A stretch of 53,811 bases of DNA from Anaerolineae bacterium. GTDB taxonomy: Bacteria > Chloroflexota > Anaerolineae > Aggregatilineales > UBA3940. Below are positions 7,869 to 16,964 of this stretch, in pieces (positions within the stretch are counted from its first letter, which is position 1; each line of letters opens with the position of its first letter). Made by a program: the position numbers and the translations under genes. The DNA lies in assembly GCA_016928235.1 (NCBI GenBank), contig JAFGLD010000090.1, forward strand, positions 1 through 53,811, written 5' to 3'. The notes beneath the pieces are model-generated. The model ran no database searches and was not told the DNA's origin. It saw only the letters and a program-made list of their open reading frames with translations.

Positions 7869-9764
7869 AGCGGCACTGTCAACCTGGCGAGAATCGATTG
7901 GGATAAGTCCTCGCACAAGAACATAGTCATGGCGAAGCGTAGGATTGCGCGAAGGGGCCGTGAAACCTTGTTCAATGCCCAACGTAATATTCGGATCCAC
8001 AAAGCCATTCGCCAGGAGCTGCTGATAGACAACATCATCAGGGGAAGCGCCCAAGTCGGCAGCCAAAACAACCGGACCGGCTTGACTATCCAAAGCAAGA
8101 TTGAGCAGCACTGCCAATTGCTGAAGGCGATCTTCTTCCTGTCCTGGGCTTAACTGCGTCCCGAGTACTGTCACATAACGCCCCGTCGCCGGATCGCCCA
8201 CCAAAACACGGAAGGCCCCTTTCTGAATCCCTGGGCCCGGCAAAAGCGTCTGGTGTTGCTCGCCGATTGGCCACTTTGAAAGAATGGCAATTCCGGACAA
8301 ACCTTCGACGGTTGGTTGGAAATACTGATACATGCGAAGCCGACGCGCCAGGAACTGAACCTGATCAACCCCATACCCAACCGGTCTGCCGGCATCGACT
8401 TCCTGCAGCACAACCACATCCGCCAGGCCTGCCTCAATCGTCCGGGCAATCAACTCAAGCCGGAAATTCTGCCCTGCGTCATATCCTTCATTGATATTAT
8501 ACGTAGCAACACGCAACGTATTGCCCGTCGTCATCGTTGGGCTGGAGCCCAGACCGCTCAGCATCAAACCAAACACTGCCATCGGCACCACAAATGTGAT
8601 CGGCACTCCCTTCGGCACAACTACAGGCGCCTCCCACAAGTCTTCTTCATGCCACCACAGCCGCGGGAACGTCAGCAAGACCACTGCCACAACGATGATG
8701 ATCAGCCCTTGATCTTTCAGCCACAAGAAAGTCCTTGCATACTCGAATGTCAGGCTATAGGCATACACCAGCAAGGCGAGGACAAACATCCCTAAACTAA
8801 AAGATGGGCCGACTTGCTCGATCTCGGTGATCTCAGACGCGCTCGGTATCCACCACAACGAAAGAACCGCGACAAACTGCGCAACAATCAGGATGCCGGC
8901 AGCGGCCGGGCCACCAAGTCGATTTCCTAAAATAATCGTCAGAAGCAGCACAAACATCCAGACCCAACCCCGCAAGTGCGCATCAAACAGCCCCAGCGTG
9001 TGCCCAATCAGCTTTCGAACAGAGGGCAGCAGAGGAAGCGCCGTCACGAGGATCAGCCAGGGCACCAAACCCGCGTAAGACACACCGGTCCAACGCGCTA
9101 TGACACCCGGCATACTCAGAAGCAGGGTCTCGACTACCCAGAATCCTCCGATTGCCAATCCGCCCCAAACGGTCAAAAAGGCAGGCTCATAAGGTTCCTG
9201 CCGCGTGGAACGGCGAGCTGCAAGACTGGCCAGAATAGCAACAGCCGACAAAAACACCTGGACACCTAGCCAGGGTATCCCCAGCGTACGGGTACCCATA
9301 GGGATCTCCAACATAATGACTCGAAGAGATAAATCATAGGTATCCAATGCTCGCAAAAGTTGATCAATTGTGATGCCAACGACGATTGAGGAAATCCAGG
9401 CACGCCAGTTGGCGCGCAGCAGCGACGCAAAGTAAACGCCGGCAAACCCGACCAACGCCACTCCAGCATAAAGACGAAGAAAGGAAAGATTCAAAGAGAT
9501 TAACAATCGAGCAACCGCGACCAATATTGCACTGATCATGAGTGTTCGAGGAAGCGCCGCGCGAGTTCGTGGGGAAAACCAGGGCAAAACAAGCGCCACT
9601 ATCAAAGCCAGATGCGAGTTAACGATTACCAGGTCAACCTGCCTGGCGGCCAGAGCACCACCAGCCATGCTCAACAAGATCGCAAACACAACACGTATCG
9701 CCTGGATAAAAAACAAGACCACCAGGCTACTTTCGATCAATCTAAAAACACGTGCTGCTCCCAT
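7827..9764 (-). CDS. Polytopic membrane protein with C-terminal endonuclease/exonuclease/phosphatase domain
   Basis: 645 residues. Roughly the first 390 are hydrophobic and hold about a dozen membrane segments. The C-terminal 250 residues are an EEP-superfamily domain (DNase I / sphingomyelinase / inositol-phosphatase fold): ATYNINEGYD near the start, the metal-binding Glu in VVLQEVDAGRP, and SDHRLVVVEV near the end. The usual GDFN motif is degenerate here (AADLGAS keeps the Asp but lacks the Asn), so activity is uncertain. The arrangement of a membrane half plus an EEP half resembles that of eukaryotic Cwh43, which suggests a lipid-headgroup substrate. That is inference. AGGGAGAAG precedes the ATG. 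Confidence 0.7.
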   Translation of the reverse strand: MGAARVFRLIESSLVVLFFIQAIRVVFAILLSMAGGALAARQVDLVIVNSHLALIVALVLPWFSPRTRAALPRTLMISAILVAVARLLISLNLSFLRLYAGVALVGFAGVYFASLLRANWRAWISSIVVGITIDQLLRALDTYDLSLRVIMLEIPMGTRTLGIPWLGVQVFLSAVAILASLAARRSTRQEPYEPAFLTVWGGLAIGGFWVVETLLLSMPGVIARWTGVSYAGLVPWLILVTALPLLPSVRKLIGHTLGLFDAHLRGWVWMFVLLLTIILGNRLGGPAAAGILIVAQFVAVLSLWWIPSASEITEIEQVGPSFSLGMFVLALLVYAYSLTFEYARTFLWLKDQGLIIIVVAVVLLTFPRLWWHEEDLWEAPVVVPKGVPITFVVPMAVFGLMLSGLGSSPTMTTGNTLRVATYNINEGYDAGQNFRLELIARTIEAGLADVVVLQEVDAGRPVGYGVDQVQFLARRLRMYQYFQPTVEGLSGIAILSKWPIGEQHQTLLPGPGIQKGAFRVLVGDPATGRYVTVLGTQLSPGQEEDRLQQLAVLLNLALDSQAGPVVLAADLGASPDDVVYQQLLANGFVDPNITLGIEQGFTAPSRNPTLRHDYVLVRGLIPIDSRQVDSAASDHRLVVVEVGWP

Positions 9765-9808
9765 AAAGAATCTTCTCCCTACTAGTGTATCAGGTTAACC
9801 ATACCGGC

Positions 9809-9814
9809 TATAAT
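9809..9814 (+). promoter_or_regulatory. -10 element upstream of the amidohydrolase-CYTH gene
   Basis: CGGCTATAATC carries TATAAT 27 bases before the ATG at 9842, followed by a strong GGAGG. The same GGCTATAAT string occurs upstream of moaC. Confidence 0.55.
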
Positions 9815-9841
9815 CAATCTCAATACTTGGAGGATAAATCA

Positions 9842-11824
9842 ATGCCTTTAGCAGACATCATCCTTACACATGGAACTGTCGTTACAATGGGTCAATCATA
9901 CACGATTATCCCAGATGGTGCGGTTGTCATCCAGAGTGACACGATCATCGCCATTGGGACAAGTGAGCAAATCGCTCGTGAATACCAGGCCACCGAGACA
10001 GTTGACTGTCGAGGACAGGCCATTATTCCCGGCCTAATCAACGCCCACACACATGTTCCCATGACACTTCTGCGCGGCCTGGCAGATGATAGACGGCTTG
10101 ATGTTTGGCTCATCGGCTACATGATGCCGACAGAACGCGAGTTTGTGAACCCCGATTTTGTCCGTCTGGGCACCCTGCTGGGCTGTGCCGAGATGATCAA
10201 ATCGGGCATTACGACCTTCAACGACATGTACTACTTCGAAGATAGCGTCGCAGCAGCCACCGTTGAAGCCGGCCTGCGTGCCATTTGCGGTCAAACCGTT
10301 CTCAAATATCCTACGCCGGACGCGGCGAGCTATGAAGAAAGTCTTCAGTCTTGCCGAGACTTTATCATCAAGTGGAAAGGGCACTCCCTCATCATACCGG
10401 CAGTTGCGCCCCACGCACCCTACACCTGCACACCTGAGATTCTACAGGCATGCGCCTCGCTGGCCACCGAGTTCGATGTGCCCCTTCACATCCACATCAG
10501 CGAAACATCTCTGGAGGTACTTGAAAGCCGCAAACAGTACGGAATGCCTGTCGTCCCCTGGGTCAAAAAGCAAGGTCTGCTGGACGCCAGGGTCATCGCC
10601 GCTCATTGTGTCCATGTGGACGACGGCGAAATGCATACACTCAAACATCATAACATTGGCGTCGCGCATAATCCAACCAGCAACCTGAAGCTGGCCAGTG
10701 GCATAGCCCCAGTTAGACGCATGCTCGAACTCGGCTTGAAAGTAGGAATCGGCACCGACGGATCAGCCAGCAACAACGATCTCGATCTCTTTGAGGAAAC
10801 CCGGTTAGCTGCCCTGATCGCCAAAGTAGCAACCGACGACCCAACCACGCTGCCGGCAAAGATCGCCCTTGCAATGGCCACCAACATCGGTGCACAGGCG
10901 CTGCACATTGAGCATCTAACAGGCTCTATTGAGCCTGGAAAACGAGCCGACCTGGCCATCGTCGACCTTGAAAAACTACACAACTGGCCTCATTTCAACC
11001 GCGATCCCGAGGCAATCTACTCGCGACTCGTGTATGCGGCAAAAAGCTCCGATGTTCAACATGTCTTATGCAATGGACAATGGCTGATGCGCGATCGGCA
11101 GTTGCTCACAATCGACACAGAAACATTAACCCACCAAGCATCTGAAATTGCCCACAAGATCGACGTCTTCTTGTCTACTCGTGAAAACAACATTCTCTCC
11201 AAGCTTCTTGCTATTGGAGAGCTCCAACAGGAAGAAAGCTTCGAGATTCAGGTCAAAGTGCGCGTCGAGACCACCGAGCAAGCCCAACAGATCCTCGACC
11301 ATCCTGGCGTCAGCATCACAAAGACATCACACTACCGCCAGCACGATACTTACTTTGGGTTTACTTCACCAACGGCCAGCTACATCCGCTACCGGGAAGA
11401 TGATTATCTCGATGAGAGAGGCCATGTCTATAACCTTCGGGCCCGCCTTACTTTTACGGAAGATGGGCAAAAACAAGAGATCGACAAGGCCATACTTCTA
11501 TCACGCTCACGCTATATATCCCCAGCGACTCGACCTCTGCGTTTTTACCGTGAATACTTCCAGGCCCAAATGGAACATACTATTGTCAAGGAACGTTGGC
11601 GCTGGCACACAGACTACAAAGGGCTACAGATCTACATCAACATCGATCAGATGATCGAGCCTCCTCAAGACTGCTACTATCTAGAGATCAAGAGCCGCAC
11701 ATGGTCACTGTCTGACGCCAAAGAAAAGGCAAACGCCATCTTAGAGTTGCTGGCTTACCTTGGTATTCAGGAATCGGCTCTCGTCACGGAGGAATATTTA
11801 ACCTTGAGTCAGACTGAGCATTAG
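9842..11824 (+). CDS. Amidohydrolase (MTA/SAH deaminase type) fused to a CYTH-like domain
   Basis: 660 residues from the ATG at 9842, chosen for its GGAGG and for MPLADIILTHG, the usual family start. Residues 1 to about 440 are a metal-dependent amidohydrolase of the TRZ/ATZ class (S-adenosylhomocysteine / methylthioadenosine deaminase-like): NAHTHVPMTLLRG, HIHISET, AAHCVHVDDGEM, GTDGSASNNDLDLFEE and the closing GSIEPGKRADLAIVDL. Residues about 465-660 look like a CYTH / triphosphate tunnel domain: EIQVKVRV near its start (ExExK-like, with Gln for the second Glu), the Arg pair in SYIRYREDD, KERWRW, and YLEIKSRTWSLSDAKEKA near its end. Such domains bind polyphosphate or nucleotide triphosphates. 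The fusion suggests linked nucleoside deamination and triphosphate chemistry or sensing. That function is inferred; the domain assignment is by motif only. Confidence 0.8.
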   Translation: MPLADIILTHGTVVTMGQSYTIIPDGAVVIQSDTIIAIGTSEQIAREYQATETVDCRGQAIIPGLINAHTHVPMTLLRGLADDRRLDVWLIGYMMPTEREFVNPDFVRLGTLLGCAEMIKSGITTFNDMYYFEDSVAAATVEAGLRAICGQTVLKYPTPDAASYEESLQSCRDFIIKWKGHSLIIPAVAPHAPYTCTPEILQACASLATEFDVPLHIHISETSLEVLESRKQYGMPVVPWVKKQGLLDARVIAAHCVHVDDGEMHTLKHHNIGVAHNPTSNLKLASGIAPVRRMLELGLKVGIGTDGSASNNDLDLFEETRLAALIAKVATDDPTTLPAKIALAMATNIGAQALHIEHLTGSIEPGKRADLAIVDLEKLHNWPHFNRDPEAIYSRLVYAAKSSDVQHVLCNGQWLMRDRQLLTIDTETLTHQASEIAHKIDVFLSTRENNILSKLLAIGELQQEESFEIQVKVRVETTEQAQQILDHPGVSITKTSHYRQHDTYFGFTSPTASYIRYREDDYLDERGHVYNLRARLTFTEDGQKQEIDKAILLSRSRYISPATRPLRFYREYFQAQMEHTIVKERWRWHTDYKGLQIYINIDQMIEPPQDCYYLEIKSRTWSLSDAKEKANAILELLAYLGIQESALVTEEYLTLSQTEH

Positions 11825-11884
11825 CCCTGTCTTACTCGGAATATCCACAGCGAGTCATAGCAATCTGTCAACCTGATTTTTGAT

Positions 11885-11993
11885 GGGTGTGTCTCCTTAT
11901 CGGTTGAAAAGCTTCCGCAGATTGTGTGAGCATAATCAGGCTCACCATAACAACCTGCGGAAGGTTGTGCTCAACCCATTTGAAATACACCCC
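11885..11993. repeat. Long nested inverted repeat
   Basis: Successive arms pair around one centre: GGGTGT/ACACCC (outer), GGTTGA/TCAACC, CTTCCGCAGATTGT with ACAACCTGCGGAAG (one mismatch), and GTGAGC/GCTCAC (inner). This gives a cruciform-capable element of about 110 bases after the amidohydrolase gene. It could be a transcript-end structure or a mobile palindromic element. No second copy was seen in the window. Confidence 0.6.
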
Positions 11994-12111
11994 CCTTTTG
12001 TAATCACTCAATTGTGCGTTGCTAACTGCTGAACAGTGCTGAGTTTCTGTCGTGACGCATTGCTTTATGCTGAACAGCCGCGCTCTCTTGTTTTGGACAG
12101 ACCGCTGACAG
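11994..12111. other. Intergenic spacer
   Basis: No gene is supported. The spacer contains an imperfect direct repeat: GCGTTGCTAACTGCTGAACAG near 12015 is echoed by GCATTGCTTTATGCTGAACAG near 12056. Nothing else stands out. Confidence 0.3.
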
Positions 12112-12133
12112 ATGGGTAGTTACCCCATTTTTA
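12112..12133 (+). terminator. Rho-independent terminator-like hairpin
   Basis: ATGGGTA-GT-TACCCCAT (one bulge) followed by TTTTT. Its position and orientation fit termination of plus-strand transcripts from the amidohydrolase gene. Confidence 0.5.
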
Positions 12134-12216
12134 CAGCTTGATCGATCGGGCAATCAGAGTCTTGCCCTTCAGCCTTCATCAAGAGCCAGGATGACGGGCT
12201 GATGGCAAAAAGCCCC

Positions 12217-12897
12217 CTACTCCACGCTCTCTCCGCGCTGGACGAAACGGAACCCATGACCTCTCACCGTAGCAATATATTGGTGTTCAGGATCCAGCTC
12301 TGCCAACCGATCTCGCAAACGGCGTACCAACGCATCGATAGCCTGCTCACTGATACCTACATCAGCTGCATCCGGCCAGACAAAATGAACAACATCATCC
12401 CGAGCACAAACGCCTCCGCTCTGCTCACACAGTAATTCCAGCAGGCGATACTGATAGAGCGATAGCTGAGGATCGAGTATCTTGCCATCGATCGTGACCT
12501 GCCGGGTATGAACATCGAGAATCAGACCGCTCGTTGATACAACCGGCTCGTCAATCGATAAAGGCACAGTAGCATCAGAGCCAATAAACTTTAACTTGAC
12601 TGACAAAGCCACCTGGATCTCGTCACCCTCACTCAGCTCGCGGGGCCCTTCCAGCTTCACAGCATTAACATGGGTGCCGTTTTTGCTACCGAGATCTTCC
12701 ACCCAATATGTTTCATCATCACGCCAAATTCGGGCGTGCTCACGCGAGACACTTCTCTCCGGAATAACAATATCACAGTTATCAGCACGTCCAAGCGTCA
12801 ACTCATCCCTATGAATGACCCACTGCTGTCCACGCAGAGGACCATCAACCACCAGCAATATAGGCTTATCTTTGTTGGTTGTTCGTGTATTAGTCAC
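12217..12897 (-). CDS. FHA domain-winged-helix transcription factor
   Basis: 226 residues in two parts. Residues about 10-105 are a forkhead-associated domain, which binds phosphothreonine: LGRADNCDIVIPERSVSREHARI and VEDLGSKNGTHVN are the canonical GR, SRxH and NGT motifs. Residues about 135-222 are an OmpR/PhoB-type winged helix (LSLYQYRLLELLCEQSGG, ALVRRLRDRLAE, IATVRGHGFRFV), so this is a DNA-binding regulator without a receiver domain. The start is GTG with GGGAG 8 bases upstream. It is divergent from a Ser/Thr kinase gene 126 bases away, which suggests that the kinase or an autophosphorylated partner supplies the phosphothreonine ligand. Confidence 0.85.
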   Translation of the reverse strand: MTNTRTTNKDKPILLVVDGPLRGQQWVIHRDELTLGRADNCDIVIPERSVSREHARIWRDDETYWVEDLGSKNGTHVNAVKLEGPRELSEGDEIQVALSVKLKFIGSDATVPLSIDEPVVSTSGLILDVHTRQVTIDGKILDPQLSLYQYRLLELLCEQSGGVCARDDVVHFVWPDAADVGISEQAIDALVRRLRDRLAELDPEHQYIATVRGHGFRFVQRGESVE

Positions 12898-12909
12898 TTA
12901 CTCGCTCCC

Positions 12910-12938
12910 TTGACAAACTTTATAGGAAACGTTAATGT
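12910..12938 (+). promoter_or_regulatory. Sigma-70 type promoter of the Ser/Thr kinase gene
   Basis: A perfect TTGACA (12910-12915), a 17-base spacer and TAATGT (12933-12938) lie 86 bases before the kinase ATG. The same pair of hexamers with the same spacing occurs upstream of the lipoprotein gene at 43117. Confidence 0.5.
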
Positions 12939-13023
12939 CTCGTTGATCATTATCACCCTGGCGTCCGCACAATGTCAGGTTGATTTCATGCCAAACCAAA
13001 ATAGGTTCTAAAGGAGATTTCAG

Positions 13024-14028
13024 ATGCTGCCGTCTCGAAAACCGGACAGCATGCTGCGGTCACGTTACCGCATTATTGAGACCGTTGGCCAGGGAGGAAT
13101 GGGGTCGATCTATCAAGCCGAAGATACGCGCTTGACAGGACGCTTTTGCGCCATTAAAGAGATACAGATCAACCCCAAAACACCCCCATCCCATCAGAGT
13201 CAGGCTCGCGAACAGTTCCGGCGTGAAGCCAGCATCCTTGCACGCCTCGACCATCCTAATCTCCCTAAAGTATCCGATTTTTTCAGTGAAGGCAATAGAG
13301 ACTACCTTGTTATGGATTTTGTGCGCGGTGATGACCTGCGCCAGAAGATCGAGGAAGCAAAAAGCAACGAAAGGTTCATACCTGAACGTCAGGTTATGGG
13401 ATGGGTTGCCCAGCTTTGCGATGCGCTTTCGTACCTTCACAGCCAAAGCCCACCCGTGCTCCACCGAGATATTAAACCGGCAAACATCAAATTAACTCCT
13501 GATGGCCTGATCAAACTGGTCGATTTTGGGCTTGTAAAGCTCATGACACCCGACGAAGATCGTACTATCACCGTATTACAGGGACGCGGAACGGCATTTT
13601 ACATTCCACTAGAGCAATACGGAGGCGATACAGGTCATACAGACATCCGTTCAGATATCTATTCACTGGGAGCAACTTTATATCATCTACTCACCAATGA
13701 GCCTCCCGCGGAAGCAAAGACACGTTTTCTAAAACCCAATGCGCTCGTCCCGCCCCGCTCCCTCAATCCACAGCTAACAACACGTACAGAACAGGCCATT
13801 CAATGGGCACTGTCCATGCATCCTGATGACCGTCCTCCTTCAGTCCAGACTCTACAGGATTTCCTTGTCTCAAAGGATCCGCTCAATTTGTTGCCCTCCT
13901 ACGAGGACAGCACCGTCATCTCTCAAATTGCTCCTGTCAACCGCGCTCTTGGGGCAATCGCACTGGGACTACTGATTTTCTCTATCATGATAACATTCTT
14001 CTCACCGATGGTCCCCCCAATTCACTGA
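13024..14028 (+). CDS. Membrane-anchored Ser/Thr protein kinase (PknB type)
   Basis: 334 residues. The Hanks-type kinase domain covers residues about 15-280: the glycine loop VGQGGMGSIYQAED, Lys in CAIKEI, the catalytic loop HRDIKPANIKL, the metal-binding DFGLVKL, and an activation segment with GTAFYIPLEQY, then the HTDIRSDIYSLGATLYHLLT helix. A single C-terminal membrane segment (ALGAIALGLLIFSIMIT) is followed by only a few residues, so there is no extracellular sensor. AAGGAG lies 8 bases before the ATG. It is divergent from the FHA regulator, its probable partner. Its 3' end overlaps the convergent GH3 gene by 27 bases. Confidence 0.9.
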   Translation: MLPSRKPDSMLRSRYRIIETVGQGGMGSIYQAEDTRLTGRFCAIKEIQINPKTPPSHQSQAREQFRREASILARLDHPNLPKVSDFFSEGNRDYLVMDFVRGDDLRQKIEEAKSNERFIPERQVMGWVAQLCDALSYLHSQSPPVLHRDIKPANIKLTPDGLIKLVDFGLVKLMTPDEDRTITVLQGRGTAFYIPLEQYGGDTGHTDIRSDIYSLGATLYHLLTNEPPAEAKTRFLKPNALVPPRSLNPQLTTRTEQAIQWALSMHPDDRPPSVQTLQDFLVSKDPLNLLPSYEDSTVISQIAPVNRALGAIALGLLIFSIMITFFSPMVPPIH

Positions 14029-16824
14029 TGAGGCCTGGGGCCACCGATCTAATGTGTAGAGGGTCAGCGTTATCAATCCAAGCCCCATCAATGCGCCAAT
14101 CCAGGTCACAGTCCCTGCCCCAAAAACATCTCCAAGCATACTTCTCCACAAAGCCGCGCCTGGCCAAAGTAACACATAATAGTTATACCCAATCAGCCCA
14201 AATATGATCGTCGGCAGCGCCAGCAACAAGCCATAGTTGAAATTGCGACGGCTAATACCAAACACAAAGACAGCAGTGCCAATTACCCCCAGGCCAAATA
14301 ACGACAACAGCAAATCGCCGACACCTACCACAGGAACATCCTCCGGTTCGGGATCCACAGGCGGAGGCGTAATCGTCACTGGTATGGGAGTCTCCGTCGG
14401 CGTGGGAGTCGTCGTTGGCCTGATATCCGGCGAAGACACCTCAATCGATACCTCACCGGTGTCACTGACAGTAATCCCAATCGTATCCGATTGAACAGCA
14501 TCGCCGCTGGTAGCTGTGATTTTCAACTCCCCAGCCCGATCCAGCTTCCAACTAGCCTGTGCTATGCCATTAAAAGTCGTTACAGGTATCGCGTTGCTCA
14601 ACCCTTCGTTGGTATAGTTTTGGATAAACTCGACTTGCGTCCCATCCGGTACAGGTCGCTGATTTCGATCCTGAATGATCCCTGTACTGACCAACAATAC
14701 ACCTCCTTTGGTAAGCACTGGAACCGACGTCGAGGTTTCACCTGACACTCCCTCCTGGCTGTAGGAAAGCTTGATAACCTGATCGGGATCCGGCGAGGTT
14801 GCCTTGACGATATTGTAGTTAACGCCGGCGACAGACACCGGAGAGGCCCCCGCAATTGGAATACCAAGAAACAAAGCGCGAGCCGCCACATCGACAAATG
14901 GCTCAGTATGGCCATAAAGGCCATAATAAGCAGCCAGCTTGGCGACCTCCGTCGAATCGAGATAATAAGGAGCCCCCATAGCCATCACAACAATCCGGGT
15001 ACCAGGTTCAACAGGAGGAACAGCCAGAAACTGCTTGACTGCGCTCGACGATGGCACAGCCGCGCTCACATCCAGCATAACAAACACAACCCAGTCAGCA
15101 GCATCAAGCGCAAGGGACAGATTGTCCGGCGCAGGCGTTGCCTCTTCGGTACCAGCAACCTGCTGTGGGCCATGTTCCAGGTAACTTACCAGCTGCTCAA
15201 AGGGAAAGCTCTGAACATCAGAAGATGTCACCTGTTTACTACCCTGGGGACCATATAGCCGCAAGATTGCCAACTGCAACGCATTGACAGCGATCAGGGG
15301 GCGTGGCATACAATTGGCACACTGCAAGACAGTGCGCGCATCGGTAAATATTACAATCCGATCACCTTCCTGGGGAGATTCAAGTGGCTCGGATTGAGAA
15401 GACAACAACGTCAGCGCGCTCCGCGCAACACCAGAAGCCACTTCGGTGTGTTGACCCAACGCCGCGATTTCAGAAGAGGAAAAACGCTTAACAGCCTTGA
15501 TGTCAAATTTCCCGCCATACAAATCGAGCTTCTTGCGAAGAATACGGCGAACAGAATCATCGACCCGCTCCTTGAATGCAGCATCGCCTTGATAGGTCTG
15601 GACGAAATATTCTAAGGTGTCGATGATGGTTTCCGTCTGATTAGCCACCACATCCTTACGGAAATCGCTCAGATATAGCAGATCGTTGCCGGCCATCAAT
15701 GCATCATGGGCAATCCGGCGGCCAGGAAAGGTATCCTCCTGGCGATCATACAAACGCCGAACGCCTCGCATTCCAAGAGAATCACTGACGATCAAGCCAC
15801 CATTCGATCGCCATGAAGCAATCGGCTCTAACTTCAGCAATTCCTGTAAGGGTCTACCGTCAAGGCTGACGGGGCGTGTTGCGACACGTGGGTTATTGCC
15901 CTGAAAACCCAGATAACTGATGTGACCCGTCAGCAAGCCGTCAGCAACAAATAGTGGGTCTTTCGTGGAATCTGTAACCGCAAAAAATGGCATCAGATCG
16001 AGCTGCTTGAGTTGATCGAGTGAGCGGCGCACCGTTGGCACTTCCACACTCGCCGACCGATCTGCCCCGCCATGCCCAGGGAAATGTCTGGGGACGACGG
16101 CCAAACGGCCTGAGCCACCCTCATGTACGCCGTACATATAGGCTGCAGTCATCTGGGAAACCCAAAAAGACTCGCCACCGAAAACCCGCGTTCCCAGGTC
16201 GCCAGACGTAAAGGGCTGAGGAACCTCGACAACATCCGCAGAGGGACCAAGCAACAAGTTGATTCCCAACACCGATAGTTCTTGGCCAACTACCTGTCCT
16301 GTGCTTTTGGCAAAATCAGGATTCCAGGTTGCGCCAATAGCCATATTACTTGGTAATATACTCAAACCGGAAAGAAGTTGGCTATGAGGCGGTCCGCTAC
16401 CATCATGTTCCAGACCAATAAACAAGGGAATATAGGGGCCGGAATCTTCCAACAGTTCAGGTGTTGCGGTCAGAGAGGACTGTCCCGCAGCCAGCGTCTG
16501 GAGACTATTCGTCAATTGGTGAACCTGAGCTGGGATGTCACTGGAATTACTGAAATTGTCATTCGTCGCCAACAAGACAACGCCACCAACATGATATCCG
16601 GATATCAACGTCGCTATTTCAGACGCTTCACTCACATCCGAGCCATAGTAGGTAACCAGAAACAACTGCCCCACCCGCTCTTCCGGCCCCATTTGTGCCA
16701 ACACAGCCTCGACATCAGAGTCTCTAACTACCTGAGACTCCTCACAAGCCCACACAATGTCCTGTGGGATCATCATTAAAAACACCAACAAGAGGCTCAA
16801 AAAACGTCGCATTCGCCGTGCCAT
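14002..16824 (-). CDS. Exported, membrane-anchored GH3-family glycoside hydrolase
   Basis: 940 residues. A signal peptide (RRFLSLLLVFLMMIP) is followed by a GH3 (beta-N-acetylhexosaminidase/NagZ-like) domain to about residue 430: LFIGLEHDGSGPPHSQLL, RHFPGHGGADRSAS and the likely nucleophile Asp in GLIVSDSLGMRG. In NagZ the FPGHG loop continues to an Asp-Ser-His dyad that acts as acid/base; here that part reads ADRSASVEV, so the His is missing. A second alpha/beta domain and an Ig-like domain follow, then a Thr/Pro-rich linker (TTTPTPTETPIPVTITPPP) and about four membrane segments. It may act on peptidoglycan or envelope glycans outside the cell. A promoter lies just upstream on the minus strand. 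Confidence 0.75.
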   Translation of the reverse strand: MARRMRRFLSLLLVFLMMIPQDIVWACEESQVVRDSDVEAVLAQMGPEERVGQLFLVTYYGSDVSEASEIATLISGYHVGGVVLLATNDNFSNSSDIPAQVHQLTNSLQTLAAGQSSLTATPELLEDSGPYIPLFIGLEHDGSGPPHSQLLSGLSILPSNMAIGATWNPDFAKSTGQVVGQELSVLGINLLLGPSADVVEVPQPFTSGDLGTRVFGGESFWVSQMTAAYMYGVHEGGSGRLAVVPRHFPGHGGADRSASVEVPTVRRSLDQLKQLDLMPFFAVTDSTKDPLFVADGLLTGHISYLGFQGNNPRVATRPVSLDGRPLQELLKLEPIASWRSNGGLIVSDSLGMRGVRRLYDRQEDTFPGRRIAHDALMAGNDLLYLSDFRKDVVANQTETIIDTLEYFVQTYQGDAAFKERVDDSVRRILRKKLDLYGGKFDIKAVKRFSSSEIAALGQHTEVASGVARSALTLLSSQSEPLESPQEGDRIVIFTDARTVLQCANCMPRPLIAVNALQLAILRLYGPQGSKQVTSSDVQSFPFEQLVSYLEHGPQQVAGTEEATPAPDNLSLALDAADWVVFVMLDVSAAVPSSSAVKQFLAVPPVEPGTRIVVMAMGAPYYLDSTEVAKLAAYYGLYGHTEPFVDVAARALFLGIPIAGASPVSVAGVNYNIVKATSPDPDQVIKLSYSQEGVSGETSTSVPVLTKGGVLLVSTGIIQDRNQRPVPDGTQVEFIQNYTNEGLSNAIPVTTFNGIAQASWKLDRAGELKITATSGDAVQSDTIGITVSDTGEVSIEVSSPDIRPTTTPTPTETPIPVTITPPPVDPEPEDVPVVGVGDLLLSLFGLGVIGTAVFVFGISRRNFNYGLLLALPTIIFGLIGYNYYVLLWPGAALWRSMLGDVFGAGTVTWIGALMGLGLITLTLYTLDRWPQASSVNWGDHR

Positions 16825-16851
16825 TTTTCACAAGATTGAAACTTCAGATCA

Positions 16852-16881
16852 AGTATACCTTGCGTGACAGAGGGGCTGCAA
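16852..16881 (-). promoter_or_regulatory. Promoter of the GH3 gene
   Basis: On the minus strand, TTGCAG (16881-16876), an 18-base spacer and TATACT (16857-16852) lie 27 bases before the ATG at 16824. Confidence 0.5.
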
Positions 16882-16964
16882 TTTACCCAAACAGGTATTT
16901 GCATATCTTCCACCGCCTTTTTAGTTAACAAGGAGAGGTCAGCGTAGTTTGATCGTAGGGAAAA

